A stretch of 64,000 nucleotides of DNA. Source: Scenedesmus sp. ARA3 (taxonomy: Eukaryota > Chlorophyta > Chlorophyceae > Sphaeropleales > Scenedesmaceae). Position numbers and translations under genes: made by a program. Position 1 is the stretch's first letter, and every line of letters begins with the position of its first letter. Shown in pieces: positions 12,193-23,209 of this stretch. Location of the stretch: positions 1 through 64,000 of the forward strand of contig RWJK01001849.1 of assembly GCA_004335835.1 (NCBI GenBank). Direction: 5' to 3'. The notes beneath the pieces were generated by a model, which saw only the letters and a list, made by a program, of their open reading frames with translations, was not told the DNA's origin and ran no database searches.

Positions 12193-13353
12193 AGTTCCTG
12201 TCGCTGCTGCAGAACGACCTGATCAGGGACATGGTGGTCATCTACGCAGACAAGAAGATCTACACCGCACTCAGGTTTGGGGTGCCGGTGTGCGGCCACC
12301 CCACCATTGTGCATGTGAGTGCCATGGAAGAATGGGCATGCCAGCTGTCACCAGCACCACACCAACAGCCGCTCACATGCAAGGGCAGCAGCTGTGGCGC
12401 TGGATGCAGTCGGCAGCTGCTGCAACAGACAGATGCTGTTGCTCGACACGTTGTCCCTTTTGGCGGCCCTTGCAGGCAGCTGTCTGGCTGCAGGGACCTT
12501 TCAGTCACACAGTGGCATGCAGTGCCGCTACTCAGCCTTGCAGACAAGCAGCTTACTGTATTGACTGGCTTCTGTCAACTGTCACTGCTGACATCACCTG
12601 CTGTGCTTCTGATGCGCATGCTGCTGCAATGTAACTGCAGGGTGGGCTCACGTCTGCCATTTTCGATGAGACGTTTGGCGTGCTGCTGTATGCTGCGGGG
12701 CGCTACAGCCACCTGGAGCTGGAGCACGGAGTGTTCACGGCTCGCTTAGAGGTGGACTACAAGAAGGTGCGGCTGAGCAGGGATTGCTGTTCACAGCCAC
12801 TGTCACCAACATGTCCTTGTTGGTATATGGTTGCTTTGTCAGGGCCTTACTTGCCAGCAGCGCACGTGTCTGCAACCATGCAATACCAGGTTGACCAAGT
12901 TATAAGGCGCCAGCAGTGCTAGCGGCAGCGCTTCTGTGTGCACAACAGCTGCAGCCGAAGCTGCTGAAAGCATTGTGCTGGCACCTTGATGATGCGCTGC
13001 TCGTCCGCGGCCACGTGCAAGACTCCTAGCAGACCGGGCACGACAGCTCATCTTGGCAAGGCGACCTTGTTTCCTCGCTCACGCTGCATTCCTCCTTGTG
13101 TTGCTGGTGCCTGCTCGTGCCTGCTGTTGCACTGGTGCAGCCGCTGCCCGCGGAGTCCACTGTGCTGTGCACTGCGCAGGTGGACAGCCTTGAGGGGCGC
13201 AAGATCTGGGTGGCGGCTGACCTCACAGACCCGCTGCAGCAGACCGTGTACGCATCCAGCAGGGCACTCTTTGTGAAGCCCAAGGCGCCAGTGCCCACGC
13301 TGGCGCCTGCAGGAGCCGCGCCTGCAGCAGCGCCAGCTGCTGCCAACGTTTGA
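11235..13353 (+). CDS. organelle-targeted hotdog-fold thioesterase (PaaI/THEM4-like)
   Basis: Five exons: 11235-11659, 11886-11910, 12195-12314, 12641-12766, 13141-13353; 302 residues in frame throughout. The first about 50 residues are Ser/Thr/Arg-rich with few acids, like a plastid or mitochondrial transit peptide. The fold is recognised from VHGGLTSAIFDETFG, formed across the exon 3/4 junction: this is the HGG...DE..G signature of PaaI-type thioesterases, which hydrolyse acyl-CoA thioesters. It is followed by TARLEVDYKK and a C-terminal strand region ending ALFVKPK, then an Ala/Pro tail. The start is the first ATG of the leader frame, in context CACCATGAC. Intron 2 ends in a long CTG tract at the acceptor. 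The substrate cannot be told from the sequence. The family call is fairly firm and the compartment is inferred. Confidence 0.8.
12144..12194 (+). repeat. CTG microsatellite ending at a 3' splice site
   Basis: An uninterrupted run of CTG triplets ends in CAG, which is the acceptor of thioesterase exon 3. It takes the place of a normal polypyrimidine tract. Confidence 0.85.
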
Positions 13354-15388
13354 ACTGTGTTAGTTGATGTGTTGGTTGCTGTTACAGCAGTGAGCCTGAG
13401 GTGGCAGTGCTCACGCTGGCTCCTGCTGAGCAGCCCAGGTAGTGTTATTGACAGAGAGATGACAGTCAGGCGCATGCAAGCAGGCTGTTGGCTGTTATGT
13501 TACCCTCGAAGAGTGAGATCATGTGTCGATGCTGGCATCTGCGAAAGCTGCGCCGGCAGCAGCAGCGGCGTTTGAATGCCGCTGTGTGGTGTTGTGCTGC
13601 GGACGTGGTACTGTGTTGGGGAGAGGGTGATCGTGTGCCTCTACCTGCATTGGCACGAGCTTTGCATTGCCTGTTGAGTTCTGGCTGGAAGTGTCACAAG
13701 TTTGCAACAGATGGTTGCGCTGCTGGCTGCTGCTGCTGCTGCAAGCACATGGCAATGCTGTTGCTAAGTGAGCTGGCAGCAACACATTGTTGCTGTACAG
13801 GTGCAGATGCATTCCAAACGGAGCTGTGCCTGCTGCAGTTCTGCTGCAGGTCAGCTGCAGCAACGCAGAACCTTGCATGCGTCTGAGCTCTGGGCTTGGG
13901 ACATTGGCTGTTTGGGAAGTTGCCTGCAAAGAAGAGGGCCGCAAGCAGCTGCATGCATGCTGAATGTCATGCAGCATCAATTCAGCAGTTCTGGGGAACT
14001 CAAAACAATGTTTGAAGCTGTGTATTGTTGAGGGGTTGCAGCTGCAGTGCCACATGAGCATGGCCCATGCTTGCTGCATGCTGTGGTGTGTGTTCACACT
14101 GAGACTGCAGTTTGACCGTGTGCAAACTGGCACAGGTCTGTGTGATGTGCAAGACGCTAGGAGCGATGTTGTGATGCGGCATATCTGCGCTGCCTTGTGC
14201 CGCAAGTGGGGCACGTCACATGACGGTTATACAGATGTCATGCCGGTGGTGGACTGTGACCTCTTATGCATGTTGCATGTTGCATTGGTGCGGCTCTGCT
14301 TTACATACTCTCTTGTAAGTACTTACGGCACGTGATTGCGGCACGTTGACAGTGCGTGGCTTGTTTGTTCGATGCCGCATCTGCCAGCAGTGGTGTGTGG
14401 CGCCATCAAGAGGTGTGGGCTTGTGCCAGGTGCAACATGGTTGGTTTGCCGACTTGTGCCAGCATTCGGAATATTCGGACACGTCAGTTGACTGTGCACA
14501 TGCAGACACGAAAATTGCAAGTGTTTGTGTCAGTGCCTGAGCCACATGGTCCCACCACGGGGAAAACAGTGGACAAGCAAGGATACTGGTTGCACACGCA
14601 CACCAACGGCCCCTGCTGCTTTTCTCGTCTATACCAAGCAGATAAACAAACAAGTAACAGATGTTCATTGTCAATAACTGCCCGTGGGCTTAGCCAGAAA
14701 CTATGGCACACTAGTGCCAGCTTGTGAGAACTGCCAGTGGCCAGTGCACAGCATCAGGGCTTGGAGCAGGCTGTTGTACAGCGCAAAAAGCACAAGTTCG
14801 CTTGGAGATGGTGAGAAGAGCTACTGTGTGACTGCAGTTCATCACCCGATCATGAGCACTACGCCCTTATGAGGCGTGCCCCCGGCCTGTCATTCGGAAG
14901 AGAAGCCTCATAAGCCCGCCACTGTCTCCGGTCCTGCTACTCATTTGTTTGCTCCAGGCTGATGTGAGTGATAAAATCAAACACTAGAACACGTTCTTGC
15001 CTACACCAGGTGCGCTTGTTGCCAGGCCGTGCCGGGATGGCGCCAGTAGAAGAGCAGCTGGAGTTATAGTTAAGGCAGAGGCATCCATCGATAGTTCTTG
15101 TTCTAAAATCACTATTTGTGAGAGCATGCATGTGACAACACCCTGCTGATGCCGTGCACGACGTGTCGGTGTTTGTGCAGGTGCGAGCATCAACGGGCTC
15201 TTACGCTGCAGCAGGGCGACCAGGATATCCACTACGTCTCGAACAAAGTCAGGGGAGCTCGCGACATCGCAGCAGCGGCTGCAGTGGCCCAGGAGCAGGA
15301 GCAGCAGCAGCAGCACCTCCAGCAGCAGCAGAGCTAGCACTGCACAGAAGTCTCAGCAGCTGCAAGCTGCTGCCTGGTTCAGCAGCAG
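13354..15388. other. gene-poor stretch
   Basis: No supportable gene. The first few hundred bases should be the 3' UTR of the thioesterase gene. A long minus-strand open frame at 13519-14214 looks like chance: it is Cys/His/Ser-rich with no motif. The region 15180-15337 may hold an upstream exon of the next gene (frame reading LTLQQGDQDIHYVSNKVRG), but it meets a stop at 15335 and I could not join it. Confidence 0.45.
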
Positions 15389-15463
15389 ATGCATCAACCG
15401 GTGGAATGGCTACCAGTCATTCTAGAGGCGCCGGTGCCAGCTGCCATTCCAAAGCGCTGCAGC

Positions 15464-15518
<55 letters not shown>

Positions 15519-15601
15519 TGGATACAAGCAGCATAGGCAGCGACAGCAGCGCAGGACGCAGCAGAGGGAAGCACCACCACCAGCAAAGTCAGCACAACAC
15601 C

Positions 15602-15654
<53 letters not shown>

Positions 15655-16147
15655 GTACCACCCACAGCAGCAGCAGCAGCAGCAGCAGCAGGACACAAAG
15701 CAGCGGCCGGACGAGCCGCCGCAGCAGCAACCCAAGTCGCTGCGGCTCTCAGCCATCTCAAAAGAGCAGCTAGAGGCACACGCAGCAGCGTACGCGGCAG
15801 CAGCGGCAGCGCACATGAGCTTACACAGCCAAGCGCCGCACGGCTATGCCACAACATACAGCCACACGCCTTCGTCATGTGCGGCCCCAGAGGCCACCAC
15901 TGCACCTATCAGCCGCATATCTAGCTGGATATCTACACTACCCGACCCTGAGTCAGCACCCTCTGTTGGGCCTGAGCCAGAGCAAGCCCCCTCAGTAAGC
16001 AGTAGCAACACAGTGCACAGCTACGAGGAGGCAGCGTGCGCGCCGTCGCTAGCGCGGCCCAGCATCTGGCAGAGCAGCGTGGATTCAGACGTAGAGCGGC
16101 AACGGCTAGGCTGCTGTGGGCGGCTGAGCTTCCTGGGAGCCATTTGA
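15389..16147 (+). CDS. Asp/Gln-rich protein of unknown function (possibly 5'-incomplete)
   Basis: The open frame gives 252 residues. It starts at an ATG directly after a CAGCAG that could instead be an acceptor, so upstream exons are possible. Visible features in order are a run of 18 Asp (residues about 26-43), His and Gln runs, a short ordered helix-like segment (SLRLSAISKEQLEAH), a Ser/Pro-rich part, and a distinctive C-terminus VERQRLGCCGRLSFLGAI. That last motif recurs just downstream at 16275-16335, so the terminal coding segment has been duplicated. I do not recognise the family. Codon and composition bias match the neighbouring genes. The antisense frame gives poly-Ile/poly-His and is rejected. 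Confidence 0.55.
15464..15517 (+). repeat. (GAT)18 microsatellite, coding
   Basis: Eighteen GAT triplets encode an uninterrupted poly-Asp tract. All the codons are GAT, so this is recent slippage rather than selection for Asp with mixed codons. Confidence 0.95.
15604..15692 (+). repeat. two (CAG)n runs, coding poly-Gln
   Basis: A run of about 16 CAG (15604-15653) and a second of about 8 (15666-15690), separated by CCGTACCACCCA. Both are in the Gln frame of the Asp/Gln-rich protein. Confidence 0.9.
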
Positions 16148-16166
16148 GCAGCAGCTGCAGCTGCAG

Positions 16167-16197
<31 letters not shown>

Positions 16198-16335
16198 GGC
16201 GGCGGCGGCGGCAGCTGCAGCTGTTTAGTTGCTGAGGGCGGGCCAGTGTAGGAAGTAGCAGCCAATTGTGCGGCACCTGGAGCGGCAGCGGCTGGGCTGC
16301 TGCGGGCGGCTGAGCTTCCTGGGCGCTCTTTGAAT
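16090..16335 (+). repeat. duplicated terminal coding segment
   Basis: The last about 20 codons and stop of the Asp/Gln-rich gene (16090-16147) recur at 16275-16335 with synonymous differences, again ending in a stop and again followed by CAG-rich sequence. The second copy encodes LERQRLGCCGRLSFLGAL. Synonymous divergence suggests the copy once was, or still is, under coding constraint. Confidence 0.75.
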
Positions 16336-17868
16336 GGCGCCGGCTGCAGCAGCAGCAGCAGCACAGCAGCAGCAGGGGTAGCTGGAAGCAACTGAGAGCT
16401 GTGCACTGTGCAGGCTTGTCTGCTGCTGCTGCTGCTGCTGCTGTGCCTGTGGCTTGTGAGCTGGTTATCTGCCGCGCAGCGGCATGTGCAGAGTTGCACA
16501 TCTCATGTGGTGCCACTCGCATCAGTGATGGCTTGTTATTTCCGTTGCGTGATGTTTGCTCTGTGACATAACCAACGAAAGCAGCGTGTGCCTTGGCACC
16601 TGCAAGGTAAGAGTGACATATGCTGGTGTGAAATTGAACCTTTTGCTAGCAGTGGAGTGGTGTCAAGGAGGACTGCTGTGTTGTGTGGCGTCTTGCGGTG
16701 CTGCCCTAGCGTGCTTCCCAGGGATTGGGCCACACATGGTTTGACAAGCACTGCTGGCTGCGCTGTGTAGGCACCCTCTGTACATTGCTGTGCAACAGCT
16801 GCAAGCCAGAGCAGCCTACACAGCAAAGTGAACTGCAGCACTGCCGCTCACTGCACAATGCTGCAGCAAGGTGCCAATTTCTGGACATCAATTGTGGCGA
16901 TATACAGGATGACTGACTTTGAACCATTGTTGGTTTTAGTGTGCTGCTCTGTACACGTTGGCAATACCCAAAACATACCACCACACTGTTGTGGCATTGC
17001 CATCAACGTCTGCCCAATGTGTGCTGGGCAGCTTTGCATTGCACTGAGTTGGGTATTGTTGGCCATCAACAGCAGCACTGTGACTGCTAAACAGCACACG
17101 TGGCACTGTGTGCGTGAAATTCAGTTTTTAAAATGTTTGTGTTAGGGTGTGCGCCTCCATGTCAGCGCTGGTCAACTGTGGTGGCATGGCAGCCATGGTG
17201 GCATGGCAGCACTGGCTGTTGTGTTTTGTGAATCGGCCTTGCCTTGTTGTGCACAGCCAAGAGCAACACAAAGAGTGCCCGTTTGCCCAGATGATCTCCC
17301 ACACGTCATAGGTGCCTGCTGCATCTGCTGATGTGCTGTGTATATGCGTCAAGAGGCTCTGCAACCCCTGGCAGTGGTACCATATGGGCCATGCATAGGG
17401 CCACCTTGTGTGATAGCTTGTGGCAGCTGTACATGGAGATCAGGAGGTTTTGAATGCATCCAGGGTATCAACAGCAGCATTTTTGATGTTCTGCCTGTGA
17501 TCTTGGGGTATCCCTGTACACGCACAGCTTATCTTGCAACAGCAAAGAGTTGAACTTAGGGTATCCCTGTACACGCACAGCTTATCTTGCATTGCATGTG
17601 CATCGTTGTGGCACTAACGGCTGGTCTGAAACAAGCTCTGCTTATGGCCAAACTCTGGCGCCAAGTTACATGTAACCGTGTACACTGTAGGGATGCTGAA
17701 CAACAGATCGTAGTACGCGTCACGCTCAGCTTGCGCATGCTGTAGTGACACTATCCTCAAACCATGCAAATTGGCAAGCTTGCAACACACTACCAGGCAT
17801 GGTGCTGCGCAGCATGCCTGATGCACATGCACAAGTTAACGCCCCTGCGGAGGGTGGCCGCCCTGCTG
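16336..17868. other. gene-poor stretch
   Basis: No gene supported between the plus-strand and minus-strand genes that converge here. A 33 bp tandem duplication lies at 17505-17591. Otherwise it is low in CAG and shows no long conserved frame. Confidence 0.5.
17505..17591. repeat. 33 bp direct repeat, 54 bp period
   Basis: GGGTATCCCTGTACACGCAC and the following 13 bases occur at 17505-17538 and again at 17559-17591 with no mismatch. Non-coding. Confidence 0.85.
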
Positions 17869-18250
17869 CTACCGCTGCTCAGCCACCGCTGCGCCAGGCG
17901 CCTGGCTGCCACTCGGCTGCTGCAGCGTCACCACCACCTTGCCGACACTCCTGCCGCTCTGCAAGTAGGCCAGCGCAGCAGGCAGCTCTGCAAAGCTAAA
18001 AGCCGCGCCAAATGCCCATGCGTAAAGGCAAAAGACGCCATGCACAAAACATTGATGTCCAGGCAGAGAGCCTTCTCCTAACGCTGCTCAGCCGCCGCTG
18101 CGCCAGCCCTGGCTGCCACTCGGCTGCCTCGTGTATTCACATTTTCACTTGGCTGCATCAGCGTCACCACCACTTTGCCGACGCTCCTGCCGCTCTGCAG
18201 GTAGGCCAGCGCAGCAGGCAGCTCTGCAAATTCAAACACCCTGCCTACCA
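17869..18250 (-). repeat. duplicated terminal exon of the oxidoreductase gene
   Basis: The last about 40 codons of the VAT-1-like gene (reading FAELPAALAYLQSGRSVGK onward, to the stop at 18078) recur at about 17999-17869, with the same reading frame and a stop in the same AEQR-stop context. The second copy lacks the stretch encoding NVNTRG. Either copy could serve as the 3' end. Confidence 0.75.
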
Positions 18251-20013
18251 GCGGGGGCCCCAGGCGCAAGCTGTCCAGCTTGTCGTATAGGTCTGCCAGC
18301 AAGTCCAGCCTGTCGTATAGCCAGATGAGGTTGAAGCTGTGTATGCAAAACGGGAAGACAGGCGAGAACAGCAGCAGCAGGTATCAATAGTTGAAGACCA
18401 GAGGGAAACTGGGTCAGCATCCGGATTGCGCGCACGTATAGGCGCACTGTACACAGTGGTCAGCGCTTGCAGCGGATGTGGCCGCCAGCACAAGCTCCGC
18501 TGCTGCTACTAGCGTCCTAGTCGTGCTCCTGCCGCAAGCAGCTTTCATACTGCCAAGGACGTCCCGTGCATGTGACGCAGCACTAGCAGCAGGATGTGAT
18601 GCATGCTGCTTTCACAGCAAGCATCTGATGTTGTGCACACTAAGCATGGTCCACTACTGGAATACGGGATGTGCTACTACTGCTGCTGTTGCTGCTGTTG
18701 CTGCTGCCATGCTGCTGCGCCTCACTCACCCAACAACGCCCTTGTTGTCGCCTGGCATGGCAATGACATCCAGCCTCGGCCGCTACACGCAATCACAGCA
18801 ATGCAGGAACAGCAGCAGCAGCAGATACTCGTGTTGGGCACGTGCACGTTGTCAGCCTGGCTGACTGGTCATGCGCCACACAACCACCGACCAGGAAGTG
18901 TGCATGTCACGGCTCCCACTGCTCGAAACTGCCGGACCAGGTTTTGCCCAACCCATGATGGGTCATGCTAATGTGCAATGCCTGCCAAAGACATCATACA
19001 ACACATGAGCTCCTTCACCTATTCACATCACAGCACCTGTGCTGAGCACACAGCCCCACGCCCTCACCTGCAGCCAGCCCCAGATTAGCTTTGCCAGTGC
19101 CAGCAGGGAGGCAGGTGCAGCCAGCAGCACCGCAGGGTTGAGGCTCAGCCTGGCACCAGGCTTGGGAGTGAGCGAGCCAGCCCTGCGCAAGCACAGCGGT
19201 ACAGTTGTGTGGGTGTTTGGGTGTGTGGGTGCTTGATACTGTCAGCGGTGAGGTAGAGAATAGGCGTTTACACAGCAGCTGCAGTTGACGGAATGCTGGG
19301 GCCGCATTAATGCGTGCACACTTGAGGTAGTGCAGGTAGTGCATGCAGTACAGCACAGTAGCAGCTCACCGGAACAAACGCAGCACGCAAAGAAGAAAGT
19401 GGAGTCCTGCGGCAGCACCCAAAACACCTCACCCAAAGATGACATGGCGCCCGCAGGGGTTGAGCGCCGCATAACTCGGCTTGAAATACTCTCCACCCAG
19501 GCTGTCCAGTGTTACGTCAAACCCTGGCCGCCCGGCCCGCTCTAGGAAGCCTGACAACTGCTCCGCTATCGCTGAAGTACCCGACACACGCATTGCAAAC
19601 TCCATGTGCTGCTGCTGCTGCTGCTGCTGCTGGGATGGGGGTGCAGCCCCTGCAGCGGCTGCTTGCTGTGCTTGCCCATCACTGCTGCTGCTGTTGTACA
19701 GGGAGTCCAGCAGCTGCACTTTGTCTGCACTGCCGACAAGCCCCAGCACACTGGCTTGCTGCCTTGCCAGAATCTGCAGCGCCTGCAGCCCCACCCCGCC
19801 AGCTGCTGAATGCACCAGCACACACTGCCCCGGCCTAAAACCACCGCACTCATAAAGCCCAAATGCAGCCGTCAGGGTTTGAACTGGGTAGCTGGCTGCC
19901 TGCTGGAAGCTCCAGTCTGCTGGGATGGGCCGCAGGTATGCCGCAGGAATTGCCACGTGGCTTGCAAAGGCGCCGAAACGAAGCACTCCAAGAACCCTAT
20001 CACCTGGCTTGTA

Positions 20014-20047
<34 letters not shown>

Positions 20048-21005
20048 GGTTCAGGCTGTCCCTGTTCTGCTGCTGCAGCGATAACTACACCGCTGAACTC
20101 CAGTCCAGGAACAAAGTCGCCCTTGGGCGCTGCTTTGTACAGCCCTGCAGTACAATGCATGCACTGGCAGCAGCTGAGTGCATCAGCCAATTACGTGTTC
20201 GTGGTACAGCGCAGCACATGCCAGGTGCCATGATGGGTCTTTGCAGGCTAGCAGGGTGCAGCCGGCAAGCTTCATGTAACGCAGGCTACTTGATTATTCC
20301 GTGCTTTACGCCTAAACCTAGAGCAGCTGGGTGGCAGCGCTCATCAGCTACAAGGTAGCATCAAAAAGGTCAAAAATCCCAATTAAAGTGACATGTTATA
20401 TGTTACTTTTGGCGCTGGTCTCAGCAGCCTCCCACCTAGGCAGCAGAAGACGTCAGCCAGGTTCAGGCCCAGCGCTTGAACCTCCACCAGCACCTGGCCT
20501 GGGGAGTTCAGCTGCGGCATGGCCTCTTCCACAAGCCGCAGGCTGCCCATGTCACCCTGTAACAAAGTGTTATTTGTTTTGAATGTGAAGAGGAGGGCAA
20601 GACAGGTGCAGCACAGAGGCTGCAGCTTTGGGAGCGGTGGGAGCAGGGGGGTGTCCAGAAAAGATTGATGCGCATGTTTCAAACGTTGGCTTGTATTCAC
20701 ACCCGCAATACCAGGCTGGCATAGCTGCATAAAGTAATAGATTGTTCAAATGTCTACCCTTTTACCTGGTTTGTGATGTGCCATGCTCTGCGAGTAGCGG
20801 GTACTGCCCCAGACATAACTGCTGCTGGTGCTGCTGGTGCTACAGCTGGCTGCTCTGTTGTTTGTGCTGCTGCTTGTGGTGGTTTCGCACGACGCAGTGT
20901 TGACCTCAGGCTACTTCGTGCACCAGTGTGACGGTTTGTAATGCCACAACAACGGGCGTGTGCGGGAGCAGCATTGCTGCCGCTTCGGAAAAGAGCATGC
21001 CGCAT
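18078..21005 (-). CDS. VAT-1/quinone-oxidoreductase-like MDR enzyme, organelle leader
   Basis: Exons I can join: 21005-20766, 20556-20436, 20144-19433, 19182-19068, and a terminal exon 18336-18078. A short exon between the last two is unresolved. Exon 1 encodes an Arg/Ser/Ala-rich transit peptide. The medium-chain reductase fold is clear: PGQVLVEVQALGLNLADV, then VPGLEFSGVV, a Gln insert, KPGDRVLG, and the nucleotide-binding HSAAGGVGLQALQIL. After that come FDVTLDSLGGEYF, RHVIFG, TPKPGARLSLN and a C-terminal AYLQSGRSVGKVVVTL. The family uses NAD(P)H to reduce quinones or enones; no zinc ligands are evident. Poly-Gln/Ser inserts lie in loops. The last exon is duplicated downstream. It shares a 292 bp divergent promoter with the methyltransferase gene. 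Confidence 0.82.
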
Positions 21006-21297
21006 AGCTGCTCTCCGGCAACTTAAACAGCAAACATTAAACTCGTTGCAAAGGTTTGGGCGCACGTAGACATCGGAAATCAAAGTGACGAACCCTAGCA
21101 GTGACCTGCTGTTGCCTGTTCATCTTCTTTGTTGTAAACGTTGCTTTGTTAGCTGCTGCTGGCAGCACGCATATTCAAGTCAACCCCTGCAGTTTTATTA
21201 GGAAACTCAATCGCCTTTCTTTAGTGGAGGCAGGCTCAAACCTACATCGACTGCCTTATAAAGTGGTGGCACAGCAGTACCTTGCAAACGCACCACC
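21006..21297. promoter_or_regulatory. 292 bp divergent promoter, with TATAAA at 21257-21262
   Basis: It lies between the minus-strand oxidoreductase start (21005) and the plus-strand methyltransferase start (21298). A TATAAA sits 36 bp before the plus-strand ATG, which is close for a TATA box, so it may mark a very short leader or be incidental. Confidence 0.4.
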
Positions 21298-22729
21298 ATG
21301 TTGGCACACCACACAATGCTGCCTCACACAGCAACACCATCAAGCAGTGCATCACGTAAGGCATCAGTATCAGCTTGCTCAGCACTCACAGCTGTGCCGC
21401 GCCATGCAGCAGGCGTTGCAGTGCCGCGCCATGCAGTAGCAGCAGCACTCGCGCCATGCAGCAGAGTCAGTAGGGCGGTTGCTGCCTCTGTCAGCAGGCG
21501 GGAGCTGCTGGGGGGCTTGGCTCCCTGCTGCTGCTGCAACAGCTGTGTCAGCAACCGCCGTGACTGGTATGACAAGATATTCGCCCTCAGCATGGTGAGC
21601 TTGCAGGATCCTTGCACACAGCTGCAGCAAATCAGCAATTTCTGATTGCATCTGCCCTCTCTCTGCTATGGTGGACAATGGAGCTGTTCCACCATCCTGA
21701 TTCCGATCGCCTGCAAAAGAGTGCGCATGAGTCCATGCATCATTGGCAGGCGCTGTGTCATTTTTTAGTACGCTAACTGGCTTGCTGCTGCTNNNNNNNN
21801 NNNNNNNNNNNNNNNNNNNNNNNNNNNNNNNNNNNNNNNNNNNNNNNNNNNNNNNNNNNNNNNNNNNNNNNNNNNNNNNNNNNNNNNNNNNNNNNNNNNN
21901 NNNNNNNNNNNNNNNNNNNNNGCTGCTCAGTGTCACTGGCATAGAGCCCAACCCAGCCATGTGGCAGTATACGCAGCAGGCAGCTGAAGCGGCAGGCCTG
22001 GGCCAGCAGCAGCTGCAGCTGGTGGCTGCGGATGCGCAGCAGATGCCTTTTGAGCGCAACAGCTTTGATGCTGCTGTTGTAACACTGGTGGGTGTTGTGG
22101 CAGTGCTGCCCTGCACGAACGGTGTTGCTGTGGCTGCAGCGTTGCTTGATTTGTGTCAGCAGCGCAGTGGAAGCCCCTCTCCTATTACGAGCACAGCTTC
22201 TTTCACGTGTGATGGCTCTTTCCTGCGTATAACTGTCCCACAGCATATAGTACTTGAACGATGACTGCGCTGTGGATCATATTGCGCGTGCAATGAATCA
22301 TATACTGCTGTGCTGCTGTGGAACATGCCCCTGCAGGTGCTGTGCTCAGTGCCTGAACCGCAGCAGGCACTGTCTGAGCTGCTGAGAGTACTCAAGCCAG
22401 GCGGCAGCCTACTGCTAATAGAGCACATCATTGCACCCCACTTTGGTCTGCTGCAGCTGCAGCAGCGCGTGCTGGACCCACTGCAGCAGCTGCTGGCAGA
22501 CAACTGCCACCTCACTAGGAACACTGCAGCTGTCCTGCAAGCCAGCGGATTTGAATGCGGAAATAACAATAGTGACAGCTGGGTGCAGCCGCTGGCTGTG
22601 CAGAGCGTGGAGGCAGCAGCAGCGAGAGTAGCAGCTGGCAGCAGTGAGCTGATGAGTTTTGAGGTGCCTGGCATGAGTTTGATTGCTCCGCACATTGCAG
22701 GCATTCTGATGAAGCCAGTGTCAGTGTAG
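21298..22729 (+). CDS. METTL7-like SAM-dependent methyltransferase (interrupted by an assembly gap)
   Basis: Exon 1 is 21298-21594: an Ala/Ser/Arg leader with SRRELLGGL, then RRDWYDKIFALSM, the usual opening of this family. One or more exons, including the glycine-rich SAM motif, lie in or next to the gap 21793-21921. Exons 21931-22087 and 22337-22729 complete the fold: VTGIEPNPAM (motif II, acidic residue binding the ribose), VAADAQQMPF, FDAAVVTLVLCSVPEP, LLRVLKPGGSLLLIEH and CHLTRNTAAVLQASGF. The C-terminal CxLTR...L...GF pattern is typical of METTL7/TMT1-type enzymes. The leader suggests a plastid or membrane location. The substrate is unknown. The frame is consistent on both sides of the gap. 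Confidence 0.75.
21793..21921. other. assembly gap (129 N)
   Basis: The gap is bounded on the left by CTTGCTGCTGCT and on the right by GCTGCTCAG, so it is probably a collapsed CTG tract leading into the acceptor at 21930. The true length may differ from 129. Confidence 0.95.
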
Positions 22730-23209
22730 TGCAGTGATGGTATAAGATCGAATTGGACACCTACCGAGTCCTGATGACTACGTTCTTTCACTACGGTTAG
22801 CAGGCAGCTTGTGGGTCAGCGCGTTTGATGGCGGTTTCGTTGATACGTTGCCGTTCCTGCCTCCTAGGGCGGCTTGTACAGGCTGGTGTTGTGACGCTGA
22901 ACCTTCTGACAGGCCCTCGCAGGCGAACAGAAGGGCATCAATGTCAACACAGAAGCCGTGTGATGCGTTGCAGGAACTTCCTGCTGTTGAACAGCACGCT
23001 TGTAAAACGCTTCCTTACATGTCAGCCCATGTCAGCCCCACAAACATGCCAGCGGTAGTGTACGATGCAATGCATGGCTCAGGTACACATTGCCCAGGGG
23101 CCCAGCATATGACTCTGTTGTGGTGCTGTTGTGCTGTTGTGCCCAACACAAGTCCAGGAGCTGCTGAACTCGTCCTCTTACATAGGCTAGCCAAGCGTGC
23201 AGCAGCCAT
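22730..23209. other. convergent intergenic region
   Basis: Between the methyltransferase stop (plus) and the ARMC6 stop (minus). It should contain both 3' UTRs. I see no gene or repeat. Confidence 0.5.

Noticed and set aside
13519..14214. 231-residue minus-strand open frame
   Set aside because: Composition is Cys/His/Ser/Thr-rich without any motif or splice continuity. It lies in a 3' UTR/intergenic region and looks like a chance frame.
15422..15905. Minus-strand frames with poly-Ile or poly-His runs
   Set aside because: Antisense of the GAT run; no other support.
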